A DNA stretch of 64,000 nucleotides from Dehalococcoidia bacterium (GCA_022819585.1 JAJEGY010000009.1:186001-250000); one strand, 5' to 3'; positions 26,489 to 35,986 are shown, numbered from the stretch's first letter. A program made the numbers and translations. The notes: generated by a model from the letters alone, not told the origin.

Positions 26489-27682
26489 TTATTCGGTCCA
26501 GGTTTTGCCTCGGAAGGCTATTGCTGCGGGGTCTACTCTTGCGCCTAGGCCGGGGGCTTGGGGGATGATTAGGTGTCCGTTTTCTACTCGCTCGTATGGT
26601 TCTAGGAGTTCGTGTCGCCAGTCGACTTCGTAGACGGCGTGCTCTAGGGGTAGGGTGTTTTCGAAGGCGATGGTGGCGTGTGCGCTGGCTAGGAGTGAAA
26701 GGGGGCCGGATGGGCAGTGCATGGATACGGAGCCGGGGAAGGCAGGCTCGAGTTCAGTGCCGATGCGGTATGCTTCGACCGGTCCGCCGCAGAATTTGAC
26801 GTCGGGCATGACGATGTCGAGGATGTCTTCTTCGACTAGTCGCTTGAATAGGTTGACGCCGTATGCGTGCTCTCCGCCGGCGATTGGGAGGTTTGCGTGC
26901 TCGTGGATGGTGCGGAGGTCGTCGGAGTTTTCGACTGGGTCTACGGGTTCTTCGAACCATTGCCCTCCTGCGGCTTGTAGTTCGGGTTCTAGGGCGAGTG
27001 CGGAGTCGAGATCAAAGCGGGAGTGGCAGTCGACGAAGATGGTGATGTCGGGGCCGACGGTTTCTCGGATGGTCTGTACGCGTTCGAGTCCGGCTTCGGC
27101 GCAGTGAGGGAGGCCGGTGGAGTCGAATGGTGCTCGGCACTCGTCGAATGGTGCGCATTTGATGGTGGTGAAGCCGTTGTTTACTGCCTCCATCGCCATT
27201 TCTGCGAAGTCGTCGGGGCCGCGGTCTACGGGGCCTTGGTCATCGGGTAGGAGTGAGCGGTTGATATTACCGTAGAGTTGGACGCGGTCTGGGAGTTCGC
27301 TTTCGTGGTCGTGAGTTAGTCGGAGGTATTGGGCTAGGGGGAGTTGGGCGCGTTGGGACAGGGCGTCGGCTACGGCGCATCGGAGTGCTGATACGGCGGT
27401 GGCTAGTTTCTGGTCTTCCTCGCAGGCTTCGGGGGTTACGCCTAGGATCTGCATGACGTGGTCGTCGGATGTGATGCGCTGGCCTCGTAGGCGGTTGGCT
27501 AGGCGGGCGGTGATGGCTGCGACGCTACCGGAGAGCTGGGTTGAGGTGATTTCGCCTTGGCCAGCTATTCCGTCGGCGTCGGCTAGGTTGATGGTTGTCC
27601 AGTCAGTGCCGCCTCGGGCGTGGATCTCTTGGAACTGAAGGGAGGTGGGGGACCACCAGATATCGGGGGATGTAGTGAGCAT
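26489..27682 (-). CDS. Second enolase-superfamily sugar-acid dehydratase
   Basis: A 397-residue mandelate racemase-like protein. It shows TTIKCAPFD at the KxK-type position, the metal ligands VDCHSRFD, WFEEPVDP and GGEHAYG, and SMHCPSGPLSLLASAHATIA where the general base would lie. It is only distantly like the dehydratase at 24190, so it is probably a different specificity rather than a recent duplicate. ATG start. Reaction inferred: acid-sugar dehydration or related lyase chemistry. Confidence 0.83.
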   Translation of the reverse strand: MLTTSPDIWWSPTSLQFQEIHARGGTDWTTINLADADGIAGQGEITSTQLSGSVAAITARLANRLRGQRITSDDHVMQILGVTPEACEEDQKLATAVSALRCAVADALSQRAQLPLAQYLRLTHDHESELPDRVQLYGNINRSLLPDDQGPVDRGPDDFAEMAMEAVNNGFTTIKCAPFDECRAPFDSTGLPHCAEAGLERVQTIRETVGPDITIFVDCHSRFDLDSALALEPELQAAGGQWFEEPVDPVENSDDLRTIHEHANLPIAGGEHAYGVNLFKRLVEEDILDIVMPDVKFCGGPVEAYRIGTELEPAFPGSVSMHCPSGPLSLLASAHATIAFENTLPLEHAVYEVDWRHELLEPYERVENGHLIIPQAPGLGARVDPAAIAFRGKTWTE

Positions 27683-27724
27683 GGTTGGATTCTATTTGCT
27701 GGGTTGATTGGCTATGATTACCGA

Positions 27725-28486
27725 ATGCCGTCTGCCGAGAACAGGATCGAACGTCCGCCGCCGCGTTCGCGAGGAGCCATTCGACGTGAGGTTGAGCCGG
27801 TGTTGTTGCCGGGAGGTGTGAGTGAGGAAGAGGCGGCGGAGGAAGCTCTGGATTGGTGGCGGTTGTTTGTGGCTGTGGAGTTGCCGAAACGTGCGGTGAG
27901 GGTTTTGGATGGGATGGCGAGGTCGATGCGTGCGGTGTCGTATGGTGGCAGGCAGCGTCGTCGGCCTTCGCGAGGTGCGGTGGCTTATGATGCGGTGCGG
28001 TGGACTGCGCCGGAGAATATGCACCTCACGTTGAAGTTTCTGGGGGATGTGCATCGGGATGATGTGAGGTATCTGCGTGATGAGATGGATGAGGTTGCGG
28101 CTGACTCGTCGAGGTTGCGGCTGACGCTGGGTGCGAATGGGTGTTTTCCGGGTGAGCGTACGCCGCGGGTGTTGTGGACGGGGCTGGACGGTGATCTGCG
28201 CCGGATGTCGAGTTTGGCGAGCCGGTTGGAGGGTGCGATGGTGAAGTTGGGGTTCGCGGAGGAGCGTCGGGAGTTCGCTCCGCATGTGACGGTGGGACGT
28301 GTCAGGAGCGGGACGCAGAAGCGGGTTTTGGCGGCGATAGGAGAGAGGTGGTTGGAGGCGCGGGCGTCGGAGGATGGGAGAGATGAGGTTGCGGTGCCGG
28401 TGGAGAAGATTGTTTTGATGCGTAGTCATTTGCACCATAATCGTCCGACGCGGTATGAGAGGTTGTACGGGTCGGAGTTGGCGTGA
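27725..28486 (+). CDS. thpR: RNA 2',3'-cyclic phosphodiesterase ThpR (2H family)
   Basis: A 2H phosphoesterase acting on cyclic phosphate ends of RNA. Both HxTx motifs are visible: MHLTLKFLGD and FAPHVTVGRV. The catalytic domain begins WRLFVAVELP near residue 40. The N-terminal 40 residues and an insert of about 20 residues (Arg-rich, GGRQRRRPSRG) after the first strand are longer than in typical family members. I chose the ATG at 27725; the frame is open upstream only through antisense of the dehydratase. It converges on glpK. Confidence 0.87.
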   Translation: MPSAENRIERPPPRSRGAIRREVEPVLLPGGVSEEEAAEEALDWWRLFVAVELPKRAVRVLDGMARSMRAVSYGGRQRRRPSRGAVAYDAVRWTAPENMHLTLKFLGDVHRDDVRYLRDEMDEVAADSSRLRLTLGANGCFPGERTPRVLWTGLDGDLRRMSSLASRLEGAMVKLGFAEERREFAPHVTVGRVRSGTQKRVLAAIGERWLEARASEDGRDEVAVPVEKIVLMRSHLHHNRPTRYERLYGSELA

Positions 28487-28507
28487 GGGGCGACGCGGAT
28501 CAGTATT

Positions 28508-30106
28508 TCATCCTCGGAAATTCGTCTTTGTTCGACGAAGGGCCTCGTTCCACCCGGCCATCAAGCTCAGTCGTTGGCTCTCGGACATGTCTGGCTCGTA
28601 TCGCCGGGTGCACTGCCATAGATTCGCTAACTCTCGGTCGGATCGCCACACTCCGGCAGCTCGACCTGCTAGGAATGCCGCTCCCAATGCGGTTGTTTCA
28701 TCAACTGCCGAGACCTCGATCGGCCTGTCCAACAGATCTGCTTGGAACTGCATCAAGAAGGGATTACGCGTCTGGCCGCCGTCGACACGAAGCACACGTT
28801 CGCGTCGATTTCCGCGTCTTGCGAGTCGCAATTGCGAGTCCATGATATCGACGACCTCTTTGACCTGATAGGCGGTCGACTCGAGGGCTGCCCGGATTAC
28901 ATGGTCTTTTGTGGTTCCACGGCTGATTCCGGTCATGGAGGCTCTGGCGTGAGGGTCCCAGTGGGGTGAACCCAGACCTGAGAAGGCAGGAACCAGGTAC
29001 ACACCAGCGTTATCCCCCAACATCACCGCCACATCCGAAGACTCGGCGGCATCGTTGATGATCCCCAAACCGTCTCTCAACCACTGCATTGTGGCTCCTG
29101 TGTTGAATATCGAAGCCTCAAGAGCGTATGCCTTTGATCCTCCAGCCTGCCATCCCAAAGTAAACAGCAAACCGCCGGAAGCAGTTTCAAGATCGTCCGC
29201 ACCCATTTCTCCGGGTGCTGCATCAGTGAACAGCGCGTGAGCATCACCACCGCTGTTGGCGAGCAAAAACGCTCCCGTCCCGTATGTGCACTTCATATCT
29301 CCCCTAGCGAAACAAATCTGTCCATATAAAGCCGCATGTTGGTCCCCTGCAACACCGGTAATCGGAATCTCCCGACCAAAGATCGAGGAATGGGTGACAG
29401 TGAATGGCCCTGCGGACGGCATTGGAGTAGGTAATGCAACTTCTGGAATCCCGAAAATCCGAAGCAAATCAGGATCCCAGGTCAGATCGTGGATGTTCAA
29501 CAACATCGTCCGGCTCGCGTTAGTGACGTCCGTCAGATGAGGAATATCATCCCCAACCGAACCACTCTCACCCCTAGCAAGCTGATCGATCAACCAAGCA
29601 TCCACCGTCCCAAATCTCACATCCCCGTTCTCAGCTCTAGCCTGCAAGTTTGGAATCGGTAGATGATCCAGCATCCACCGCATCTTCGTTGCGGAAAAGT
29701 ACGGATCGACAATCAACCCTGTCCGCGCCCAGATATCATCTGCAATCCCTGCATCGCTCAACTCATTGCATATATCGGCCGTCCGATGGTCCTGCCACAC
29801 AATCGCGTTCGAAAGGGGACGTCCGGTCCCGCTCTCCCAGATGACTGTTGTCTCCCGCTGGTTAGTTATCCCCAATGCCACGACATCATCTGCCGAAGCG
29901 CCAGCTGCTTGGAGGGCCTGTCGAGCCGTCCCGATCGCTGTTTCCGCGATCTCGACTGGATCGTGTTCTACCCAGCCGGGTTGAGGGAAGATCTGAGTAA
30001 ACTCCCGCTGGGCCGAACCTATCGGTTGTGCCCCCGCGTCGAACACGATGGCACGAGTCGATGTCGTGCCTTGATCAATTGTCAGGATCAACGAACCTGA
30101 GGCCAT
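28508..30106 (-). CDS. glpK: Glycerol kinase
   Basis: Phosphorylates glycerol to glycerol-3-phosphate. The FGGY-family markers are clear: ILTIDQGTTSTRAIVFD at the start, GITNQRETTVIW, IVWQDHRT, and the C-terminal LRVDGGQTRNPFLMQFQADLLD. Length is near 532 residues, slightly longer than usual. The ATG at 30106 is preferred; a GTG at 30109 shares its first base with the end of the SDR stop codon. It follows the SDR and sugar-kinase genes in one leftward operon. Confidence 0.95.
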   Translation of the reverse strand: MASGSLILTIDQGTTSTRAIVFDAGAQPIGSAQREFTQIFPQPGWVEHDPVEIAETAIGTARQALQAAGASADDVVALGITNQRETTVIWESGTGRPLSNAIVWQDHRTADICNELSDAGIADDIWARTGLIVDPYFSATKMRWMLDHLPIPNLQARAENGDVRFGTVDAWLIDQLARGESGSVGDDIPHLTDVTNASRTMLLNIHDLTWDPDLLRIFGIPEVALPTPMPSAGPFTVTHSSIFGREIPITGVAGDQHAALYGQICFARGDMKCTYGTGAFLLANSGGDAHALFTDAAPGEMGADDLETASGGLLFTLGWQAGGSKAYALEASIFNTGATMQWLRDGLGIINDAAESSDVAVMLGDNAGVYLVPAFSGLGSPHWDPHARASMTGISRGTTKDHVIRAALESTAYQVKEVVDIMDSQLRLARRGNRRERVLRVDGGQTRNPFLMQFQADLLDRPIEVSAVDETTALGAAFLAGRAAGVWRSDRELANLWQCTRRYEPDMSESQRLSLMAGWNEALRRTKTNFRG

Positions 30107-30108
30107 CA

Positions 30109-30852
30109 CTACCCGAACAGCGGATTGTTGCCGCCAAACGCGTCGATCGCAGTCCCAGTAACCGCGGATGATTTCTCCGAAGCCAGAAACACCGCAACGT
30201 TGGCGATCTCCGAAGGAAGCATCAAATCTGGGTTGTCCTCACGCCCCCGGTTGCCAAAGGCTTCCCGGTAACCCTCTGTGTCGGTGCCGCCGGGGCAGAT
30301 GGCATTCACGTTTATTCCGTGCTCGTGCAACTCAGCGGCCAACGACTGCGTCAAGCTGATCAACGCTGACTTGGTGACGCGATACGCGCTTCGGCCACGC
30401 CCGCCGGTTCTGCCTCCGATGCTCGAGATGTTGATGATCGTGCCGCCGCCCTGCTTGACCATCGAAGGAATCGCTGCTTTTGTCAACATTGCCGTAGCAT
30501 TGAGGTTGACCTCTATTACGTCGTACCAGACCTCGTCGTCAAGATCAACGAGATCGATGCGAGGGTGGATGATGGCTGCGTTGTTTACCAAGACGTCAAT
30601 GCGTCCGAACTTGTCCAAGACTGAAGGAACTATCCCGGCTACTTGCTCCCGATCAGTGAAGTCCGACTGGCAAACCAACGCCTCGGTACCGATCTCTCTG
30701 ACTTGTGCCGCTGTAGCTTCCAATTCATCGAGGGTACGCCCCGTCACCGCGACGTTAGCGCCCTCTTCTGCAAAGGCGTACGCGCACGCCCGGCCGATCC
30801 CTTTTGAGCCGCCAGTGACTAGCGCGACCTTGCCAGCGAACTCCGAACTCAT
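30109..30852 (-). CDS. Short-chain dehydrogenase/reductase
   Basis: A 247-residue classical SDR. It has the NAD(P) motif TGGSKGIGRA, the NNAA segment, and the catalytic Ser-Tyr-Lys set in NISSIGGRTGG...SAYRVTKSA. It probably oxidises or reduces a sugar acid or polyol, given that it is sandwiched between KDG kinase and glycerol kinase. Its ATG overlaps the kdgK stop by four bases (ATGA), so translation is likely coupled. Confidence 0.88.
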   Translation of the reverse strand: MSSEFAGKVALVTGGSKGIGRACAYAFAEEGANVAVTGRTLDELEATAAQVREIGTEALVCQSDFTDREQVAGIVPSVLDKFGRIDVLVNNAAIIHPRIDLVDLDDEVWYDVIEVNLNATAMLTKAAIPSMVKQGGGTIINISSIGGRTGGRGRSAYRVTKSALISLTQSLAAELHEHGINVNAICPGGTDTEGYREAFGNRGREDNPDLMLPSEIANVAVFLASEKSSAVTGTAIDAFGGNNPLFG

Positions 30853-31874
30853 CGCTGCACCCGACCACTGACATCACCGCCAGCCACGCTCATCACCTCA
30901 CTCACTGAAACAAGGTTGAAGTCGCCATGGAATGTGTGAGCCAAAGCGGACGAAGCGGCGGCAAAGTCGAGAATCTGTGACGATGTCCATCCATCCTGGA
31001 GGTTTCCGTAGATGATTCCTGCCGAGAATGCGTCGCCGCCACCGACGCGGTCGACGATGCGCACGGCGTACTTGGGCGCGATCAGGATTTCGTTTCCGTC
31101 GTAGTAGATGGCTGACCAGTCGTTGTCGTCCGCAGATTGAGACTCTCGAAGGGTGATGCCTACCTGCTCGAATTCGAATTCGTCTACGAGGCGACTCACC
31201 ACGGGTTCGTACGCAGTCGCGTCAATCTCTCCGGTTGTAACGTCGACACCTTCGGCAGCGACGCCCAGGGACATTTCGGCGTCCTCTTCGTTGCCGATAG
31301 CGACGTCAACGTGTATCATCATGGGTCGCATGACAGCTTGCGCCTCCGCAGGGGACCATAGGTTTTTGCGATAGTTCATGTCAGCGGAGACTTTCAGGCC
31401 CATGGACTTGGCGATTGCCGCCGCTTCATCACATGCCTTGGCAGCCGATTCCGAGACCGCAGGTGTAATACCGGTGAAGTGGAACCAGTCTTTGCCCTCG
31501 AATATGCGTTCCCATTCGACTTCACCAGGTCCTAACTCGGCGATCGAGGATGCGGCACGGTCGTAGATGACCTTTGAGGCGCGCATCGCCGCTCCGTTTT
31601 CGAGGTAGTAGGTGCCGAGGCGTTGTCCTTGGCGAAGGACCTCGGAAGTGTCGACACCCCATTGGCGGACGTAGTTGATGCAGGCTTGACCGATGTCGTT
31701 GTCGGGGATTGCGCTCACATAGATCGAATCGATGCCGAAGTTGGCAAGGGAGACGGCTACGTTGCACTCACCGCCGCCATAAGTGACCTCGAACTCCCGT
31801 GCCTGAGTGAAGCGCTCCCGGCGCATCGTAGCGAGTCGAAGCATGATCTCGCCGAACGTGACAACTGATGGCAT
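30849..31874 (-). CDS. kdgK: 2-Keto-3-deoxygluconate kinase, PfkB family
   Basis: A sugar kinase that would phosphorylate the product of the neighbouring dehydratases. It starts VVTFGEIMLRLATMRRERF, has the sugar-binding YGGGECNVAVSLANFG, a central SADMNYRKNLW typical of KDG kinases, and the catalytic VDRVGGGDAFSAGIIYG. 341 residues is normal. ATG start. Downstream come the SDR and glpK; the HpcH aldolase is 46 bases upstream. Confidence 0.88.
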   Translation of the reverse strand: MPSVVTFGEIMLRLATMRRERFTQAREFEVTYGGGECNVAVSLANFGIDSIYVSAIPDNDIGQACINYVRQWGVDTSEVLRQGQRLGTYYLENGAAMRASKVIYDRAASSIAELGPGEVEWERIFEGKDWFHFTGITPAVSESAAKACDEAAAIAKSMGLKVSADMNYRKNLWSPAEAQAVMRPMMIHVDVAIGNEEDAEMSLGVAAEGVDVTTGEIDATAYEPVVSRLVDEFEFEQVGITLRESQSADDNDWSAIYYDGNEILIAPKYAVRIVDRVGGGDAFSAGIIYGNLQDGWTSSQILDFAAASSALAHTFHGDFNLVSVSEVMSVAGGDVSGRVQR

Positions 31875-31920
31875 CTAAGGAATCTCCTCTGTTGGGTTAT
31901 GTGCTTTGGTGTTGCGGGTT

Positions 31921-32724
31921 CTAGTAGAAGGTCGCGTTTTCTTCATCACCACCCCCACGTGAACCAGAAGCAACGTTTGCGAGTTCAGCATCGACTGCGG
32001 ACTTGAGCAACCGCACGTCCGAGGCTATCGGGAACCAAGTCATGCCCTGTTCGATGCGGCGTGCAGCTTCGTTGCCGTCGATGCAGTGGATGCCTGTGGC
32101 TACGCCGTGTTTCTTTCCGGCTGCGACGACCGTTTCCACTGCTTTGACGTGGTCCGGGTGTTTGTTGTCTAGGCCGGTTGGCACGCCCAGGGAACTCGCC
32201 AAGTCGTTCGGGCCGACGAAGCAGACATCCAGATCCGGCACCTGCATGATCTTGTCGATTCGGTCGACCGCCTTCCAGTCTTCGATCATGCAGACGACCA
32301 ACATCAAGTCGTTTGCCTTCGCATAGTAGTCGGCGCCGTAGACGAGTTGGCCACGTGTCGATCCGATACCTCGCAACCCTCGCGGACGATATTTTGCAGC
32401 TACAACAGCGCGTTCGGCTTCGTCCTCGTCTTTTACATCTGGGACGACGATGCCGGTGAAGCCGATGTCGAGAACGCGTTTGACCCAGATCGGATCGTTG
32501 CTCGGGATGCGTGCGAACATGGGTTTGCCAGAGCCATTGCCAGCGCGCAGGCAGTTGACGGCGGTCGAGACGTCGATAGGGTTGTGTTCGAAATCTAGGG
32601 TTACCCAGTCGAGATCGGTGGTGTGCAGCAAGGTTTCGATGACCGTCGGGTCGCCGCTCGCCGACCATGTGCCGAGAGAAGGTTTACCTTGTGCGAGTTT
32701 CGCCTTTACCGGATTGACATCCAT
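31921..32724 (-). CDS. HpcH/HpaI-family aldolase
   Basis: A metal-dependent class II aldolase of 267 residues. It shows WVTLDFEHNPID, PMFARIPSNDP, the GIVVPDVKDEDEA loop with a metal-binding acidic residue, CMIEDWKAVD, and VGPNDLASSLG. Relatives cleave 2-keto-3-deoxy acids into pyruvate and an aldehyde. It probably competes with or complements the KDPG-type aldolase across the divergent promoter region. ATG start. Confidence 0.87.
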   Translation of the reverse strand: MDVNPVKAKLAQGKPSLGTWSASGDPTVIETLLHTTDLDWVTLDFEHNPIDVSTAVNCLRAGNGSGKPMFARIPSNDPIWVKRVLDIGFTGIVVPDVKDEDEAERAVVAAKYRPRGLRGIGSTRGQLVYGADYYAKANDLMLVVCMIEDWKAVDRIDKIMQVPDLDVCFVGPNDLASSLGVPTGLDNKHPDHVKAVETVVAAGKKHGVATGIHCIDGNEAARRIEQGMTWFPIASDVRLLKSAVDAELANVASGSRGGGDEENATFY

Positions 32725-32845
32725 ATTCCCTGACCTCGTAGGATTGCGCGCGAAATGAGATTAACATACCTGCTTTTCGGGTATCTCACATCCAAACAGT
32801 AGACTCGTTTACGTTGAAGCGCTGAACCTCCTGAGGAGATACGGA

Positions 32846-33520
32846 ATGGCACGCCACTCGAAGCTGGAAGTCTTAAATGCGATGCACGAAATCGGCGTCG
32901 TCCCCGTCTTTTACAACGGCGACCTTGAAAAGACCCAAAACATCGCCCGTGCATGTGTGGCAGGAGGGATACGCGTCCTCGAATTCACCAACCGCGGAGA
33001 CCACGCATGGGAGGTGTTCTCAAGCTTAGACAAGTTCTGCGCGGCCGAGCTTCCTGATGCGATCCTAGGGGCTGGGTCGGTCCTTGATGCTGGTACCGCT
33101 TCGATCTACATCAGCAATGGAGCGAGTTTTATCGTCGGGCCGATTACTAATCCTGATGTAGCCAAGGTGTGCAACAGGCGAAAAGTGCCGTATATTCCGG
33201 GTTGCGGGACGGCGTCTGAGATTTCTGCAGCGGAAGAGTTGGGTGCGGATATCGTCAAAATCTTCCCCGGTTCGGCGGTTGGAGGACCCGGGTTTGTCAA
33301 GGACGTATTGGCACCGATGCCGTGGTCGTCGATCATGCCGACGGGCGGAGTCGACATTACGGAAGTATCGCTACGGCCTTGGTTCGAGGCGGGGGTTTGC
33401 GCGGTTGGGATGGGTTCGAAGCTCGTGTCTAGCGACGTTGTTGCCAATGATGATTGGGCAACTCTTGAGACGCGTAGCCGAGAGGTGGTGGCATTGATCA
33501 AAGAGATACGAAGCGGGTGA
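32846..33520 (+). CDS. eda: KDPG/KHG-type aldolase
   Basis: A class I Schiff-base aldolase splitting 2-keto-3-deoxy-6-phosphogluconate into pyruvate and glyceraldehyde-3-phosphate. It has VVPVFYNGDLE, GGIRVLEFTNRG (catalytic Glu), LGAGSVLDAG, and the Schiff-base lysine in ADIVKIFPGSAVGG, followed by MPTGGVD. The usual VKLFPA is VKIFPG here, a conservative change. ATG with GGAG 10 bases upstream. It diverges from the HpcH gene across a 120-base control region. Confidence 0.9.
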   Translation: MARHSKLEVLNAMHEIGVVPVFYNGDLEKTQNIARACVAGGIRVLEFTNRGDHAWEVFSSLDKFCAAELPDAILGAGSVLDAGTASIYISNGASFIVGPITNPDVAKVCNRRKVPYIPGCGTASEISAAEELGADIVKIFPGSAVGGPGFVKDVLAPMPWSSIMPTGGVDITEVSLRPWFEAGVCAVGMGSKLVSSDVVANDDWATLETRSREVVALIKEIRSG

Positions 33521-33649
33521 TCCACACCAGGAGCCAGAAATGTACGATTTACCGCCCCAAATGATACATATCGAATTTAATGTGTCAAAGCGTTGTACAT
33601 CAGCAGTTTGACATGAGCAAAACAGGGGTAGATTTTATACATGTTGTGA
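33521..33649. other. AT-rich region downstream of eda and fic with TGTAC motifs
   Basis: Contains ATGTACGA near 33540 and GTTGTACAT near 33591. Matching motifs occur upstream of the fic start (ATGTACAAC near 34843, ATGTACGA near 34874). A TTGACA also lies near 33608. They could be protein-binding sites or remnants of an insertion. Confidence 0.35.
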
Positions 33650-34777
33650 TCAGACATCGCTGAAATGAACGATGAATTCCATGTCATCGGATTGACCAAC
33701 CAGGATTTCGATCAGTTGACTGTTGCGAAAGAGCTGATGGCGACCTGACTTAACGCGCTCAAGCATGCCAGCTTTGGCGAGTGCTTCAAGTCGCGAACGC
33801 GCCGTTGCCCTTGTCACTCCGTCGACCTCCTGCACCATCTTGGTCGTGGTGTAGGGGCGTATGAATAGGAGGTCCATTAGCTGCTCCGATGATGCGGTGG
33901 GAGCGTCGATTCTCGCCCGGTCGGCGAACTCCTTGCGCAATTCACGGATCTTGATCAAGTTGTCCCGCCCTTCTTCAGCTACTTCCTTCACCCCGGCCAA
34001 AATGAAACGAAGCCAAGCTTCCCACGCGCCCGATTCGGTGACGGACCGCAATCCTGCATAGTACTCTCGGCGATGGTGAAGGAAGTAGCGGCTCAGGTAC
34101 AGCACGGGTTGGTCGAGAAGTCCTTTCAGCAACAGATAAAGGATGTTGATGATTCGTCCCGTCCTCCCGTTGCCGTCTGGGAACGGGTGTATAGCCTCGA
34201 ACTGGTAGTGGATTATCGCCATCTTGACGATGGGGTCCAAGTTAGACGCGTCCTCGTTCGCGAAGTTCAAAAGGTTGTCTATAAGCCGGAGCAACGTGGG
34301 TTTGCCATAGGGCGGTGTGTAAGCCACATATCTGGTCAATGGATTGCCGATGTAGACGGCGGTATCTCTTACATCGGTCTCCGATCCGAGTATCTGGCTG
34401 CATGTATCCATTAGCAGCTGGGCGTCCAGCTGCGGATGATCTCGCAATCTCTCGATGCCCATAGATAACGCTGGACGATATCTTGCAGCTTCCTTGGTGG
34501 CGTCAGATGCTCGTTCGTTGCCGACGGCCAGATACCTGAATAGCTCGTCGCTGGTAGTGATGACGTTTTCGATTTCCGAACTAGCGACTGCCTCTGTGAT
34601 GGCAAACGTATCGATCAGCAACTGAGGATTCGGAACACTCAGGGCAGTACCGTTGAGATTGGCGAGTGCGCGACTCGCCAAGTTCAACGCGCGCATCACC
34701 CCGAGGGTTTCTACCTCAGCAGCGGGTGGCAGTTCGGGAAGCGAGTTATAGGGGTTGCGAGGGTCGAACTCTGACAT
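33650..34777 (-). CDS. Fic-domain protein with winged-helix C-terminus
   Basis: A 375-residue Fic protein, likely an AMP-transferase acting on proteins. The active loop HPFPDGNGRTGR lies near residue 208. An upstream SSEIENVI matches the inhibitory (S/T)xxxE(G/N) helix, so activity is probably held in check internally. The C-terminal 80 residues form a winged helix (TTTKMVQEVDGVTRATARSRLEAL), suggesting DNA binding and autoregulation. I chose the ATG at 34777 with GAGAAG upstream; a TTG at 34789 is an alternative. A perfect inverted repeat lies just upstream. Confidence 0.9.
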   Translation of the reverse strand: MSEFDPRNPYNSLPELPPAAEVETLGVMRALNLASRALANLNGTALSVPNPQLLIDTFAITEAVASSEIENVITTSDELFRYLAVGNERASDATKEAARYRPALSMGIERLRDHPQLDAQLLMDTCSQILGSETDVRDTAVYIGNPLTRYVAYTPPYGKPTLLRLIDNLLNFANEDASNLDPIVKMAIIHYQFEAIHPFPDGNGRTGRIINILYLLLKGLLDQPVLYLSRYFLHHRREYYAGLRSVTESGAWEAWLRFILAGVKEVAEEGRDNLIKIRELRKEFADRARIDAPTASSEQLMDLLFIRPYTTTKMVQEVDGVTRATARSRLEALAKAGMLERVKSGRHQLFRNSQLIEILVGQSDDMEFIVHFSDV

Positions 34778-34797
34778 CGATCTTCTCAACTTCTGAC

Positions 34798-34833
34798 GAT
34801 ATGTATAATTTTATGCCTTTAATTATACATATC
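34798..34833. promoter_or_regulatory. 13-base inverted repeat upstream of fic, possible operator
   Basis: GATATGTATAATT (34798-34810), 10 bases, AATTATACATATC (34821-34833): perfect arms, wholly AT-rich at the centre. Its place directly upstream of a Fic gene with a winged helix suggests an autoregulatory operator. It could overlap a -10 region. Confidence 0.55.
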
Positions 34834-35001
34834 ATGCATTACATGTACAACCAGTGCTCCCTCCAAACGCGACATGTACGAAATCTAGCAGAGATTTGTA
34901 CTCAACGCGACTTTGTGTGCAGAGACTGAGCGTTTTCGATCCGACGTGTGCAAAAACGGGCCTGAATTTTTGCATATCGTCGTCGGTGTTGCATCTGTCT
35001 C

Positions 35002-35982
35002 TCAGGCACTGGCGCACGCGGCTTTTAGTGATAGGTCGAAATCGACTACCCATGGGCCTTTGGTGTCGATGCTCACCGATGCCACCATCCCTTCTAGCAA
35101 CTCGACCTCCCGCTCGCCATCCAAAGCTATCGTGCCTCGATTCGCTCGGACCTGAACGGATTCTCCGGGTTGGATTATCCGCCAGCTTTCGATTGGCACA
35201 TCTCGGACCATCCCAGGCGCTATAGGAGCCTTTGATGAAGACGCGCCCGATTTGCCAGGCTGAGGAAATTCGATGTGGAGGCCGCGGGGATCGTCAAGGG
35301 CGATTAGTGCTAGGCGGGCACCGATGGATGCGATGCCGATGCTGGATGCTTCGGCCCGAGTGAGGAAGACGGAATCAAGAGTGTTGACGTCCCAGAGGGC
35401 GCGGGCACCGACCATGGTTTGGCGCGAGACGGCTGCATCTACGAGGGCGATGTCGCGCAACTCGTCGTTTACGTAGATGTTGATCTTTTTGGAGCGGCGA
35501 CAGACGCGGTCGCGGATCGCGGGATCTTGTGCCACTGTTGCAGCGGCGATTCCGGCTAGAGTGCCTTCGATCTCTCTTGGAAAGACGTTGTTTGTGCCGG
35601 TGGAGATGGGGGCGATAGGGACGTTTCCGCATCCTTTTGCGACTAGACGATTTGTGCCGTCGCCCCCGAGGGTGATGATGCAGTCGGCGCCAGCGTCTTG
35701 CATCATGTGGGCGGCGACTGTGGAATCGTTTTGGCTGCCAGTTGGGGTTTGCGGGATGAACTCGGAGTATAGGGTGTCTTTGGTGTCGTGCATTGCGGCG
35801 CGGGCTAGGCCTGCCATATCGGGCATGACGATGACTTTTTCGACGCCGTGGGTTTGGAGTCCGGCAAATACTCGACGGAGGATGTTGGATTTCTCTTGGT
35901 TGGAGACGACGCGGCCTTGAGCGACGAGGCGGCGGATGTCTTTGCCGGCTGCGGGGTTGGCGATGATGCCTACGGTGGGCAT
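35002..35982 (-). CDS. ATP-NAD kinase-like (AcoX family) protein
   Basis: A 326-residue protein with the diacylglycerol/NAD-kinase fold: VGIIANPAAGKDIRRL at the N-terminus and the hallmark ITLGGDGTNR near residue 105, followed by PISTGTNNVFP. It resembles the AcoX/NAD-kinase-like group found with acetoin or 2-oxoacid genes, whose substrate is poorly known. The stop of the large FAD dehydrogenase lies four bases upstream of its start region, so the two genes are co-transcribed. Confidence 0.82.
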   Translation of the reverse strand: MPTVGIIANPAAGKDIRRLVAQGRVVSNQEKSNILRRVFAGLQTHGVEKVIVMPDMAGLARAAMHDTKDTLYSEFIPQTPTGSQNDSTVAAHMMQDAGADCIITLGGDGTNRLVAKGCGNVPIAPISTGTNNVFPREIEGTLAGIAAATVAQDPAIRDRVCRRSKKINIYVNDELRDIALVDAAVSRQTMVGARALWDVNTLDSVFLTRAEASSIGIASIGARLALIALDDPRGLHIEFPQPGKSGASSSKAPIAPGMVRDVPIESWRIIQPGESVQVRANRGTIALDGEREVELLEGMVASVSIDTKGPWVVDFDLSLKAACASA

Positions 35983-35986
35983 GGGA

